DNA of 13,103 bases from Reyranella sp. (lineage in GTDB: Bacteria; Pseudomonadota; Alphaproteobacteria; Reyranellales; Reyranellaceae). Shown here piece by piece: positions 5,891 to 13,103 of this stretch (position 1 is the stretch's first letter; every line of letters begins with the position of its first letter). The position numbers were made by a program, and so were the translations under genes. The stretch lies in assembly GCA_016780605.1 (NCBI GenBank), contig JADHLS010000051.1, positions 1-13,103 of the forward strand, written 5' to 3'. Under the pieces are notes generated by a model. The model did no database searches. It had not been told where the DNA came from and saw only the letters and a program-made list of their open reading frames with translations.

Positions 5891-7585
5891 TTGGTCTTCG
5901 CTGCCTCCTCCCTGCGCCGCTCCACAACTCCAGGCTTGCTGCTCGACCTCGCCATCCTGACGATGGGCGGGGCTGCCCTGCTGATCGCCATCGTGCTGTG
6001 GTTCGACAATGCCCAGGGCGGATTGACCGGCAACGGCGTCTTCAAGAGCCTGGAGCTGAAGCCGTGGGTCGTCGATCCGGCCCACGCACCGCTCTATCCC
6101 TCGAACTATCTCTACTACCCGCTCTATGGCGCGCTCTGCCGGCTGCTCGATTTCCTGGGCGTGTTCCCGGGGGATCCGCGGCGGCAGATGACCATCCTCA
6201 ACGCCGTGAGCGGCGCGCTTTGCCTCAGCGTGGTCTACCTGCTGATCCGGAGCCTGACCGGCCTCAGGTCGGTGGCGCTGCTGGCAGCGCTGTTCCACCT
6301 CGCCTCGAGCTTCGTGATGTTCCTCGCCATCATCAACGAGGACATCATGCCGAGCTACACGGTTCTGCTGGCCGCCATGGCGCTCGGCAGTGTATGGCTG
6401 GCCAAGCCCACCGCGCCGCGCGTGATCGCCGTCGCCGTCCTGTTCTCGCTGGCCTGGTTGATGGAATGGCGGCTGATGTTTCCCACCCTGCCCGCCATGC
6501 TGGCCGCCCTCTGGCTGTGCGAGAAGCGCATCGAGTGGAAGCTGGGCTGGGTCGCGCTCTTCCTGGCCTCGGTGGTCGCGACGGCCACCATCGTGGCCTG
6601 GGCCTGGGCGGGACATGAAGGCGCCGTCGGTCCCTTCGAGTTGATCTGGACCGGCAAGGCGGTGCGCTCGGTCTGGGCGGGCTTCACCTGGGCCAAGGTT
6701 GGCTATCTGTGGGATGGCGTGGTGGCCTATCTGCTGGGCGCCGGCGTGGCGGCGATCCCCGGCATCCCGGGCTGGGACATCTGGCGCTGGGTGGCGACGA
6801 TCTGGATGGTGGCCGTCGCCGCAGTCGCTTTGCCGTTCCTGTGGCGTCATTGGGACGATCCGCGATCGCGCGCCCTGTCGGCCGTCTTCGGCATCACCTT
6901 CATCGCCGGCGAGGTCTTCAACCTCTATTCCCAGCCTCAGGACCCGCAGATGCAGCTGAACGTCATGGCCTGGCTGACCGTGGGCTGGGCCGTGGTGCTG
7001 GTGGCGGTGCGCGAGCGCCGTCGATGGGGCCGCGGCGGCCTCGCGGCATTGGGCGGGCTTTCGGTGGCGCTGCTCGCCTACAATGTCTGGAGCATCGAGC
7101 CGCTGCGCGGGTTGGACAGCGCCTGGGAAGGCGCCATCGCGCGCATGGAGCGCGAAGGCGACCCGCTGCGCACCGTCTGGCTGATGCACGACTTCGATTG
7201 GGCGATGGTCTACGGCTCGCTGTACTGGGGTCTCAACGAGCCCGGCACGGCCGATCTCGGACCGGCCCCGCAAAAGGACCCCAAGTTCAAGTGGATCGGC
7301 TTCACCGGCCAGGTCCTGCGCCACCCCGACTGGAGCGATGCGCAGCTGGTCGACGACCTGCGCGGCCAGATCGATCGCGCCCTGGAGCTTGGCTATGACG
7401 TGCTGGTGGTGAGACTGTGGGGCATGGACCTGGCGCAGCTCGAGGTCGCGACCGGCATGGTGGCAAGCAGCGCCCGACTCGATGCGCTGCGCCGGCTGTT
7501 ACGCGAGGACTACGTGGCCACACAGGCCTTCATCGACCCGGTGGCCGGCGCGATCGACCGGCTGAAGAAGAAACCGGGGCGCTAG
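5891..7585 (+). CDS. Polytopic membrane protein, possibly GT-C glycosyltransferase-like
   Basis: A 564-residue protein if it starts at TTG 5891. No good ribosome-binding site is visible. The frame is closed upstream by a TAG at 5849-5851, and the next ATG (5960) would cut into the first membrane segment (residues ~16-38). About ten hydrophobic segments span residues 16-400, followed by a ~160-residue soluble C-terminal region with WLMHDFDWAMVYGSLYWG. An acidic residue after the first segment (WFDN, Asp39), a conserved-looking AHAPLYPSNYLYYPLYG loop (65-80) and INEDIMPSY (148-156) resemble the loop-acid layout of GT-C enzymes that use lipid-linked sugars. That is only an architectural likeness; a plain conserved membrane protein is equally possible. 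The isochorismatase-fold gene follows after a single base, so the two are very likely co-translated. Confidence 0.85.
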   Translation: MVFAASSLRRSTTPGLLLDLAILTMGGAALLIAIVLWFDNAQGGLTGNGVFKSLELKPWVVDPAHAPLYPSNYLYYPLYGALCRLLDFLGVFPGDPRRQMTILNAVSGALCLSVVYLLIRSLTGLRSVALLAALFHLASSFVMFLAIINEDIMPSYTVLLAAMALGSVWLAKPTAPRVIAVAVLFSLAWLMEWRLMFPTLPAMLAALWLCEKRIEWKLGWVALFLASVVATATIVAWAWAGHEGAVGPFELIWTGKAVRSVWAGFTWAKVGYLWDGVVAYLLGAGVAAIPGIPGWDIWRWVATIWMVAVAAVALPFLWRHWDDPRSRALSAVFGITFIAGEVFNLYSQPQDPQMQLNVMAWLTVGWAVVLVAVRERRRWGRGGLAALGGLSVALLAYNVWSIEPLRGLDSAWEGAIARMEREGDPLRTVWLMHDFDWAMVYGSLYWGLNEPGTADLGPAPQKDPKFKWIGFTGQVLRHPDWSDAQLVDDLRGQIDRALELGYDVLVVRLWGMDLAQLEVATGMVASSARLDALRRLLREDYVATQAFIDPVAGAIDRLKKKPGR

Positions 7586-7586
7586 T

Positions 7587-8123
7587 ATGGCGGGCGACGC
7601 GCTGATCGTCGTCGACATGCAGGTGGGCCTGCTTGATGGCGCACCCAAGCATGACCTCGAGGGATTGGTCCGGCGAATCAACGCGCTCGCCACCGTCGTG
7701 CGGCGGACGGGCAAGGTCGTATGGATCAGGCATTGCGGCAAGCAGGGTGACGGCTTCGCGCCGCACGCGCCGGGCTGGGCCTTCCTGCCGGAGCTCGACT
7801 ACCAGTCGTCGGATGTCGTCGTCGACAAGTCGCTGAACGATGCCTTCGCCGGCACGACGCTGCACGACGTCCTGCACGGCATGGCCGCCGATCGGGTGAT
7901 CGTCACCGGCTGGGCCACCGATCAGTGCGTCGATTCCACCGTGCGCTCCGCGATATCCCGCGACTACCACGTCGTGGCTGTGAGGGATGGGCATACGGTC
8001 AGTGATCGGCCGCACCTCGCTGCACCCGAGGTCATCCGGCATCACAACTGGGTGTGGAGCGATCTCCTCACCAATCGGTCGGTACGCGTCGTCACGACAG
8101 CCGAGCTCCTCAAGCAGCGCTAG
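7587..8123 (+). CDS. Isochorismatase-family cysteine hydrolase
   Basis: A 178-residue protein with the full Asp-Lys-Cys triad of the family: Asp10 in ALIVVDMQ, Lys81 in VVDKSLNDAF and Cys114 in GWATDQCVDST. By family it hydrolyses an amide, imide or ester-type bond through a Cys nucleophile (nicotinamidase, N-carbamoyl or isochorismate-type substrates). The substrate cannot be chosen here. Length is typical. It is preceded by the membrane-protein stop at 7583-7585 with one base between, and no independent Shine-Dalgarno site is obvious, so translational coupling is likely. It runs convergent to the Ldh-family gene with 16 bases between stops and no clear terminator. No signal peptide, so it should be cytoplasmic. 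Confidence 0.93.
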   Translation: MAGDALIVVDMQVGLLDGAPKHDLEGLVRRINALATVVRRTGKVVWIRHCGKQGDGFAPHAPGWAFLPELDYQSSDVVVDKSLNDAFAGTTLHDVLHGMAADRVIVTGWATDQCVDSTVRSAISRDYHVVAVRDGHTVSDRPHLAAPEVIRHHNWVWSDLLTNRSVRVVTTAELLKQR

Positions 8124-8139
8124 CGCGGACCGCGTATGA

Positions 8140-9234
8140 CTACATGATCGTCGCCTGCTGGATCCGCCGCTCATCGAGGCCGACCGACCGCGCGGTCTCG
8201 ACGATGGCGGCCCAGGTGTCGTCGGGCAGCGGCACGCCCTCGGCCAGCCGCCTCCGGCGCATGCGCACCTCGGGCTCACCGGGCACCAGCACTTCGCCAT
8301 CCTTTGCCGCGGGCCTGGAGCTCTTCACGAAGTCGACATACTTGGCGATGTCCTTGGGGAAGAAGCCCGCCGGATCCAGCACCTTGGGATCGACGTAGAA
8401 CGACAGCATGCCATTGGCGAAGCGGCCGCGCTTGGGATCGGTAGCGCCGTTGCCCGACAGCGAGCCGCCCAGGATCTCGCACATGAAGGCGAGCCCCGAG
8501 CCCTTGTGGTCGCCGAACGCCTGGATGGCGCCCAGACCCTTCCGGTGCTCGCGCGGGCCGGTCGGCGTGTAGTCGCCATAGAGCAGGTGCGGGTCATCGC
8601 TGGGCCTGCCGTCGGGTCCGATCAGCGCGCCGTCCGGGATCTTCTTGCCGCCCTGGCTCGCCACCAGGACCTTGCCCTCGGCCACGATCGAGGTGGCGAA
8701 GTCGAGCACCAGCGGATCCTGTCCCGGGCGCGGCACACCCACGCAATAGGGCGCGGTCGAAAACCGACGCTCGACGCCGCCATACGGCGCCACCAGCACG
8801 CTGCCGCCGGCATTGACGAAGTGGATCGAGACCAGCCCGGCCTCGGCCGCCATCTCGGCCCAGTCGCCGACGCGACCGACATGGCCGGCGTTGCGCAGGG
8901 TCACGGCCGACAATCCGTTCTTGCGGCACTTGTCGATGCCGATCCGCACCGCCTGCGGCGTCACCGTCTGGCCGAAGCCGTACTTGCCGTCGACGACGGC
9001 GATCACCGGCGTGTCGATCAGGACGTCGACCGTGACGTCGGCCACTACGGTGCCGTTCTTCTTCTGGGTGGCATAGCGCGGCACGCGCACGACGCCGTGG
9101 CTGTCATGGCCGGACAGGTTGGCGCTGACGAGATAGCGGCCGATGCGCCCGCCCTCCTCCTTCGAGCAGCCTGCCGAGGCAAAGATGTCTGCGACGAAGG
9201 CCTCCAGCGCCTTCGCCTTGATGGTAACCGTCAT
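8140..9234 (-). CDS. Ldh-family NAD(P)-dependent 2-hydroxyacid dehydrogenase (HcxB/YbiC-like)
   Basis: A 364-residue protein starting at ATG 9234-9232. An AGGAG site (9244-9248 as CTCCT on +) sits 9 bases upstream of it; the frame also opens at a GTG six codons earlier (9252), which lacks such a site. It belongs to the malate/L-lactate/ureidoglycolate dehydrogenase family, which is unrelated to Rossmann-type LDH. Visible motifs are GHDSHGVVR (His43, His46), LRNAGHVGRVGDW (His118), VLDFATS, and GDHKGSGLAFMCEILGG. The C-terminal LPGE-type motif (VPGEPEVRMRR) and GVPLPDDTW resemble E. coli HcxB/YbiC, a hydroxycarboxylate dehydrogenase, more than AllD. The family reduces 2-oxoacids or oxidises 2-hydroxyacids with NAD(P)H. 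It follows the SDR gene on the same strand with the palindromic repeat in between. Exact substrate is unknown. Confidence 0.92.
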   Translation of the reverse strand: MTVTIKAKALEAFVADIFASAGCSKEEGGRIGRYLVSANLSGHDSHGVVRVPRYATQKKNGTVVADVTVDVLIDTPVIAVVDGKYGFGQTVTPQAVRIGIDKCRKNGLSAVTLRNAGHVGRVGDWAEMAAEAGLVSIHFVNAGGSVLVAPYGGVERRFSTAPYCVGVPRPGQDPLVLDFATSIVAEGKVLVASQGGKKIPDGALIGPDGRPSDDPHLLYGDYTPTGPREHRKGLGAIQAFGDHKGSGLAFMCEILGGSLSGNGATDPKRGRFANGMLSFYVDPKVLDPAGFFPKDIAKYVDFVKSSRPAAKDGEVLVPGEPEVRMRRRRLAEGVPLPDDTWAAIVETARSVGLDERRIQQATIM

Positions 9235-9243
9235 ATTCACGCG

Positions 9244-9248
9244 CTCCT
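9244..9248 (-). promoter_or_regulatory. Ribosome-binding site deciding the Ldh-family start
   Basis: CTCCT on + reads AGGAG on the minus strand, 9 bases before ATG 9234-9232. It lies inside the longer version of the frame (GTG 9252), so it argues for the shorter protein. Confidence 0.65.
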
Positions 9249-9259
9249 GCACACACCAA

Positions 9260-9366
9260 CCTCACCCTGAGGAGCGCTCCGTAGGAGCGCGTCTCGAAGG
9301 GTGGCAACACCGAGACTGGTTCCACCCTTCGAGACGCCGCGCTGCGCGCGGCTCCTCAGGGTGAGG
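9260..9366. repeat. Composite inverted repeat of two palindromic units (BIME/REP-like)
   Basis: Two 45-base units face each other across a 17-base spacer (9305-9321). Both carry identical flanks: 16 bases beginning CCTCACCCTGAGGAGC (9260-9275, and its complement at 9351-9366) and 14 bases GTCTCGAAGGGTGG (9291-9304, and its complement at 9322-9335). Their 15-base centres differ, yet each can form a perfect 7-bp hairpin with a 3-base loop: GCGCTCC/GGAGCGC (9274-9290) in the left unit and GCCGCGC/GCGCGGC (9336-9352) in the right. The flank CCTCA-CCC-TGAGG is itself a small hairpin. The element fills almost all of the gap between the SDR stop (9377) and the Ldh start (9234). Elements with CTCACCCTGAGGAGC-like ends are, as I recall, frequent between genes in high-GC alphaproteobacteria. 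It may act as a terminator, an mRNA stabiliser or simply be a dispersed repeat. Confidence 0.88.
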
Positions 9367-9376
9367 GCCTTCCTTG

Positions 9377-10171
9377 CTACTTCTTCGCGTTCGCCTTCGC
9401 CGCCTTCTCCGCCGCTGCGCGCTGCAGCGCGCCGACATAGCCGCGGTTCCAGGTCGGGTTGATCATGACCTCGTTGATCACGATGTGCGGCGGCAGGCAG
9501 GCGACGTAGCGGATCAGGTCACCGACATCCTCGGACTGCGCCATGCGCGCGCGCTCCTCCTTGGTGATGGGGATCGGCCGCTTGTCGAGGATGGGCGTGG
9601 CCACCTCGCCCGGGCAGACGACGCAGGAGCGGATGCCGTTGACGCATTCCTCCATGTTGATGGTGTGGCTCATCGCCACCACGCCGTGCTTGGCGGCGGA
9701 ATAGGCCGCTCCGCTCAGGATGCTGGCATTACGCCCCGCCATCGACGAGGTATGGATCAGGACGCCGTCCTTGCGCTTGCGCATCATCGGCAACACCGCC
9801 GACGAGCAGTAGAAGGCGCTCGACAGGTTGCCGTCGATCACCTGCTCCGCGCCCTGCGGCGTCAACTGCTGCCAGGTCCGCTCCTGGATGTTGAGGCCGG
9901 CGTTGTTCACCAGGATGTCGCAGCGTCCGAACTTCTCGTCGATGCTCTTGGCGACGCGCGCCACCGCGGCGGCCTTCATGAGGTCGGCCGGCTTGACTAC
10001 GGCCTTGCCGCCCGCCTGCTTGACGGCGGCCGCGGTCTCCTCCAACGGCTCCTTGCGCCGGCCGGTCAGCACGACCGTCGCACCTTCCTTCGCCAACGCT
10101 ATCGCCGCCGCCTGACCAATACCCGAGCCAGCACCGGTCACCCAGGCGACCTTGCCCGTCAACGAAGCCAT
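9377..10171 (-). CDS. Short-chain dehydrogenase/reductase (SDR) family oxidoreductase
   Basis: A 264-residue classical SDR with AAGGAG (10178-10183 as CTCCTT on +) 6 bases before the ATG. The cofactor-binding TGAGSGIG lies at residues 12-19, GRR at 37-39 follows the second strand, and NNAG is at 89-92. The active-site elements are Asn115, Ser142/Ser143 in HTSSMAG, and Tyr157-x3-Lys161 in YSAAKHG. Arg residues after strand 2 hint at NADP(H) preference, but this is inference. The C-terminus is a Lys/Ala-rich tail (AAAEKAAKANAKK), unlike most SDRs. It would oxidise or reduce a secondary alcohol/ketone; the substrate is not readable. It lies downstream of the ABC transporter ATPase behind a terminator hairpin and upstream of the Ldh-family gene. 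Confidence 0.94.
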   Translation of the reverse strand: MASLTGKVAWVTGAGSGIGQAAAIALAKEGATVVLTGRRKEPLEETAAAVKQAGGKAVVKPADLMKAAAVARVAKSIDEKFGRCDILVNNAGLNIQERTWQQLTPQGAEQVIDGNLSSAFYCSSAVLPMMRKRKDGVLIHTSSMAGRNASILSGAAYSAAKHGVVAMSHTINMEECVNGIRSCVVCPGEVATPILDKRPIPITKEERARMAQSEDVGDLIRYVACLPPHIVINEVMINPTWNRGYVGALQRAAAEKAAKANAKK

Positions 10172-10195
10172 CGAAGTCTCCTTAGCCTGAACGTG

Positions 10196-10218
10196 AAAAG
10201 CGGGCCCGAGGCCCGCTT
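10196..10218 (-). terminator. Intrinsic terminator after the UgpC-type ATPase gene
   Basis: AAGCGGGCC (10198-10206) pairs perfectly with GGCCCGCTT (10210-10218) around a 3-base loop. On the minus strand the GC stem is followed by TTTT (AAAA at 10196-10199 on +). It starts 5 bases after the ATPase stop codon and lies just upstream of the SDR ribosome-binding site. Confidence 0.8.
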
Positions 10219-10222
10219 CCTT

Positions 10223-11323
10223 TTAGAGCACCTTGCCGGTGCTGTCGTCGATCAGGTGCATATTGCTGAGGTCGGCCCTGAGCTTCATGGGCTTCTCCGC
10301 CGTCGCGCCAGCGTTGGGATTCACGCGGCCGCAGACCTCCTCGCCCGCAATGGTGAAGTAGACCAGGGTCTCCATGCCCATCGGCTCGACGACATCGATC
10401 AGAATTTCGAAATCGTGCTGGTTGGGTTCGATGTGCGGACGGGTCTCGGCGATGTGCTCCGGCCGCAGGCCGAGCACGAGCCCGGTCTTGCCGACACACG
10501 GCGTGTAGCGCGCCGTCCGGTCGGCCGGGATCGGAAAGGACAGCGTGTCGGTCAGCCGAACGCGCAGCGCGCCCGCCGCCTGCTCGACGTGGCAGGGGAT
10601 GAAGTTCATCGCCGGCGAGCCGATGAAGCCCGCCACGAACTTGGTCGCAGGCGAATGGTAGAGGTCGTTGGGCGATCCGACCTGCTCGATCAGCCCGGCA
10701 TTCATCACCACCACGCGGTCGGCCAGCGTCATCGCCTCGACCTGGTCATGGGTCACGTAAACCGTGGTGGTGCGCACCTTCTGGTGCACCTTCTTGATCT
10801 CGGTGCGCATCTGCACGCGCAGCTTGGCGTCAAGGTTCGACAACGGCTCGTCGAACAGGAACACCTTGGGGTCGCGCACGATGGCGCGGCCCATGGCGAC
10901 ACGCTGGCGCTGGCCGCCCGAGAGCTGCTTGGGCTTGCGGTCCAAGAGCTCGGTGATGTCGAGGATCTGCGCCGCCTGCTTGACCCGCTTGTCGATCTCA
11001 TCCTTGGGCGTGCGCTTCAGCTTCAGCCCGAACGACATGTTCTCGTAGACGTTCATGTGCGGGTAGAGCGCGTAGTTCTGGAACACCATGGCGATGTCCC
11101 GGTCCTTCGGGGGAACGTCGTTGACGACGTCGCCGCCGATCGCGATATCCCCGCCCGATATCTCCTCGAGGCCGGCGATCATGCGCAAGGTCGTGCTCTT
11201 GCCGCAGCCCGAGGGCCCGACCAGCACGATGAACTCCTTGTCGGTGATGTCGAGGTCGATGCCGCGGACGGCCAGAACCTCGTCGTACTTCTTGACGACC
11301 TTACGCAGTGTCACTTGAGCCAT
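10223..11323 (-). CDS. ugpC: ABC transporter ATP-binding protein, UgpC/MalK type
   Basis: A 366-residue ATPase of the sugar/polyol/glycerol-3-phosphate importer group. Visible elements are Walker A GPSGCGKST (36-44), Q-loop Gln82, signature LSGGQRQR (134-141), Walker B VFLFDEP with Glu159, D-loop SNLDAKLR, and switch His192 in YVTHDQVEAMT. The C-terminal ~120 residues form the TOBE/regulatory region, including LGLRPEHI. It would energise import by the two permeases encoded just upstream. The ATG has a GAGGG-type site about 8 bases before it, and the gap to the preceding permease stop is 12 bases. The symbol follows common naming of this subfamily; substrate specificity is set by the binding protein, which is not in the window. 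Confidence 0.95.
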   Translation of the reverse strand: MAQVTLRKVVKKYDEVLAVRGIDLDITDKEFIVLVGPSGCGKSTTLRMIAGLEEISGGDIAIGGDVVNDVPPKDRDIAMVFQNYALYPHMNVYENMSFGLKLKRTPKDEIDKRVKQAAQILDITELLDRKPKQLSGGQRQRVAMGRAIVRDPKVFLFDEPLSNLDAKLRVQMRTEIKKVHQKVRTTTVYVTHDQVEAMTLADRVVVMNAGLIEQVGSPNDLYHSPATKFVAGFIGSPAMNFIPCHVEQAAGALRVRLTDTLSFPIPADRTARYTPCVGKTGLVLGLRPEHIAETRPHIEPNQHDFEILIDVVEPMGMETLVYFTIAGEEVCGRVNPNAGATAEKPMKLRADLSNMHLIDDSTGKVL

Positions 11324-11335
11324 AGTCTGTACCCT

Positions 11336-12253
11336 CTAACCCTTGGTCGCGCCGGCCGTCAGACCCGCAATGTAATAGTCCATAAGGAAGGCATAGATGA
11401 TGAGCGGCGGTGCCGCACCCAGCAGGGCGCCGGTCATGATCTGCCCCCAGTTGAAGACGTCGCCCTTGATCAGGGTCGTCACGATGCCGACCGGCAGCAC
11501 CAGCTCGGTCGTCGATGTCGTGAAGGCCAGCGGGTAGAGGAACTGTGCCCAGGCCACCGTGAAGCAGAAGATCGTCGCCGCGATGATGCCAGGCAGCGCC
11601 ACCGGGATGAAGATCTTGGTCAGTGTCTGGATCCAGGTCGCCCCGTCGATCAGCGCCGCCTCGTCGAGCTCCTTCGGGATGGAGGCGAAGTAGCCGATCA
11701 TGATCCAGGTGCAGAACGGCACGGTGAGCGTGGGGTAAAGGATGATCAGCGTCCACCAGTGGTTCATCAGCTGGATGCCGAGGGTCTCGTTGACCCAGGC
11801 GAACATCTTGAACAGCGGGATGAACAGCAGGGTCTCGGGGATCAGGTAGGTCAGGAAGACGCCGGTCGCCAGCGTGGCCGACCCCCAGAACTTCATGCGG
11901 GCGAGCGCGAAGGCCGCGATGACGCTGATTGCCATGGTGATCAGGACCGTCAGGACCGCCACGATCGCCGAATTGCGGAAGAAGGTCAGGAACTGGTTCT
12001 GGGTCAGCAGCTCGATGTAGTTCGCGAGGGTCGGTGAATAGACCCACCACGGATTGCTTTCCGCCGAGATTTCCGCGCTGGTCTTCAGCGAGGTGATGAA
12101 CATGTAGACTGGCGGCGTCAGGAAGAAGATCGCGAACAGGACCAGGAAGAAATACGACCAGCGCAGCGCCCAGCGGCGGTCGCGGCTGATGCTGCCGTAC
12201 TTGCGGCCCGCGATCGTCGTGGCGGTGGTGGTGGCGATTGCTGCGTCGGCCAT
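11336..12253 (-). CDS. Carbohydrate ABC transporter permease, MalG/UgpE type
   Basis: A 305-residue inner-membrane permease. A cytoplasmic N-terminus of ~32 residues, with a Thr/Ala-rich start, precedes about six membrane segments (first at ~34-55). The EAA loop that docks on the ATPase is clear: ELDEAALIDGATW, with Glu198-Ala-Ala200 and Gly204. Length and layout are normal for the second permease of CUT1-type importers. Its ATG shares one base with the stop of the upstream permease (TGATG, 12255-12251), so the two are translationally coupled. Together they would form the heterodimeric channel. The symbol is left blank because MalG, UgpE and related permeases cannot be told apart here. Confidence 0.94.
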   Translation of the reverse strand: MADAAIATTTATTIAGRKYGSISRDRRWALRWSYFFLVLFAIFFLTPPVYMFITSLKTSAEISAESNPWWVYSPTLANYIELLTQNQFLTFFRNSAIVAVLTVLITMAISVIAAFALARMKFWGSATLATGVFLTYLIPETLLFIPLFKMFAWVNETLGIQLMNHWWTLIILYPTLTVPFCTWIMIGYFASIPKELDEAALIDGATWIQTLTKIFIPVALPGIIAATIFCFTVAWAQFLYPLAFTTSTTELVLPVGIVTTLIKGDVFNWGQIMTGALLGAAPPLIIYAFLMDYYIAGLTAGATKG

Positions 12254-13103
12254 CAGACCTCACTCCCCCGGCGGTTGATGTCGCGCAGGATGAAGGTCGC
12301 GGCCACCGCCAGGATCGGCACCATGAACAGCGACACGCTGGCGCCGAGCGGTATGTCGCCGCTTTCTATGCCCACCCTGAAGGCCCAGGTCGCGAAGACG
12401 TGGGTGGTGTTGAGCGGATCGCCCTTGGTCAGCACGCGCACGATGTCGAAGTTGGCGAAGGTCACGATCAGCGAGAACAGCGCGGTGATGGCGATGATGT
12501 TGCGCATCATCGGCAAGGTCACGTACCAGATGCGCTGCCACCAGGTGGCACCGTCGATCGAAGCCGCCTCGTAGAGCTGCTCGGGCACCGACTTCAGCGC
12601 CGCGAGGTACATGATCATGAAGAACGGTGCGCCGATCCACACATTCACCAGGATGACCGAGAAGCGCGCCCAACCGGTCTCGCCGGTCCACGGGATGCGG
12701 TCGATGCCGAAGTGCGCCAGGATCCAGTTGAAGGCCGAGTAGGACGGATCGAACAGCCACAGCCAGGCGAGCGTGCTCATGGCCGGCGGGATCACCCACG
12801 GCACCAGCAGCATGCCGCGCCACTTGCGCTGCCCCTTGCTCGGGATGTTGTGCACGAAGTGGGCGACCACGAAGCCGATGATCGCCTTGAAGATCACCGC
12901 CGTGATCGCGAACAGGCAGGACTGGTAGACCACCATCCAGAACGTGTCGCGGCCGAACAGGAACGTGAAGTTCCCGAAGCCGACGAACCTGGTCATGCCC
13001 TTGTTGAGCATGGCGAGGTAGACGGCATACCCCGCGGGATAGGCGACCAGCAAAAGGATTAGAAGGATCAGGGGCAGCGCCATCAGGAACGCCATGGTCG
13101 ACT
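12253..13103 (-). CDS. Sugar ABC transporter permease, MalF/UgpA type (N-terminus runs off the window)
   Basis: An inner-membrane permease of at least 280 residues, counted from ATG 13095. The frame stays open to the window edge, and the sequence from that ATG enters the first membrane segment (LPLILLILLLVAYPAGYAV) almost immediately. Family members usually have a basic cytoplasmic lead before it, so the true start is probably upstream and the gene is treated as partial. The EAA motif QLYEAASIDGATW (Glu176, Gly182 from that ATG) is the ATPase contact. WRGMLLVPWVIPP and WLWLFDPSYSAFNW are features I associate with this permease type. It ends in a one-base overlap with the second permease. A substrate-binding protein gene is expected further upstream on the minus strand, beyond 13103. 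Confidence 0.92.
   Translation of the reverse strand, partial: STMAFLMALPLILLILLLVAYPAGYAVYLAMLNKGMTRFVGFGNFTFLFGRDTFWMVVYQSCLFAITAVIFKAIIGFVVAHFVHNIPSKGQRKWRGMLLVPWVIPPAMSTLAWLWLFDPSYSAFNWILAHFGIDRIPWTGETGWARFSVILVNVWIGAPFFMIMYLAALKSVPEQLYEAASIDGATWWQRIWYVTLPMMRNIIAITALFSLIVTFANFDIVRVLTKGDPLNTTHVFATWAFRVGIESGDIPLGASVSLFMVPILAVAATFILRDINRRGSEV

Noticed and set aside
5753..7324. A 523-codon minus-strand open frame
   Set aside because: It lies antisense to the membrane-protein gene, crosses the terminator region and is rich in Arg, Gln, His and Gly without recognisable domains.
9290..9322. GGAAC on the minus strand inside the palindromic repeat as a second EcfG promoter
   Set aside because: No CGTT follows at 16-18 bases, so the motif is incomplete.
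9374..12037. An 887-codon open frame on the + strand
   Set aside because: It runs antisense through the well-supported SDR, ATPase and permease genes. Its translation is Arg/His/Gly/Leu-rich low-complexity with no motif, typical of a high-GC shadow frame.
1..13103. CRISPR arrays, transposase genes, phage genes, toxin-antitoxin pairs
   Set aside because: None were seen. The only repeat structure is the single composite palindrome at 9260-9366.

Overview
The window looks like chromosomal DNA from a high-GC alphaproteobacterium, probably of the Hyphomicrobiales or Rhodospirillales type (Bradyrhizobium- or Reyranella-like). I infer this from the strong GC bias, the protein flavour (molybdo-hydroxylase, PhyH dioxygenase, UgpABC-type transporter), a GGAAC-N17-CGTT motif of the alphaproteobacterial general-stress (EcfG) kind, and an intergenic palindromic element of a style common in that group. 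The genus is not proven. I see no phage, plasmid, transposase or CRISPR sequence.

Layout. Positions 1-4188 (+ strand): the C-terminal part of a xanthine-dehydrogenase-family molybdopterin subunit; a tandem ABM-domain protein with a membrane tail, overlapping it by 4 bases; a Tat-exported nucleoside/guanine-type deaminase; a PhyH-family Fe(II)/2-oxoglutarate dioxygenase; and a small secreted DUF3828-like protein overlapping that one. Positions 4202-5005 (- strand): an adducin-type class II aldolase family protein, convergent with the first block. Positions 5091-5210: tRNA-Glu(CTC) and a probable promoter. Positions 5243-5804: a Tyr-rich lipoprotein behind an EcfG-like promoter, followed by an intrinsic terminator. 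Positions 5891-8123 (+ strand): a polytopic membrane protein, possibly GT-C-like, followed after 1 base by an isochorismatase-fold hydrolase.

Positions 13103-8140 (- strand): a UgpA/UgpE/UgpC-type ABC importer (two permeases and an ATPase) that enters from the right edge. It is followed by an intrinsic terminator, an SDR oxidoreductase, a composite palindromic repeat (9260-9366) and an Ldh-family (HcxB/YbiC-like) 2-hydroxyacid dehydrogenase. The likely theme is uptake of a sugar, polyol or glycerophosphodiester-like solute followed by NAD(P)-linked oxidations. The left block suggests oxidative attack on an N-heterocycle or purine-like compound. Both are inferences from gene families and neighbourhood.

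Nothing here amounts to a clearly new defence or mobile system. The most unusual items are the twin-hairpin repeat with pairing-preserving differences, the stress-type promoter in front of the Tyr-rich lipoprotein, the ABM-ABM-membrane fusion coupled to a molybdo-hydroxylase, and the exported deaminase.
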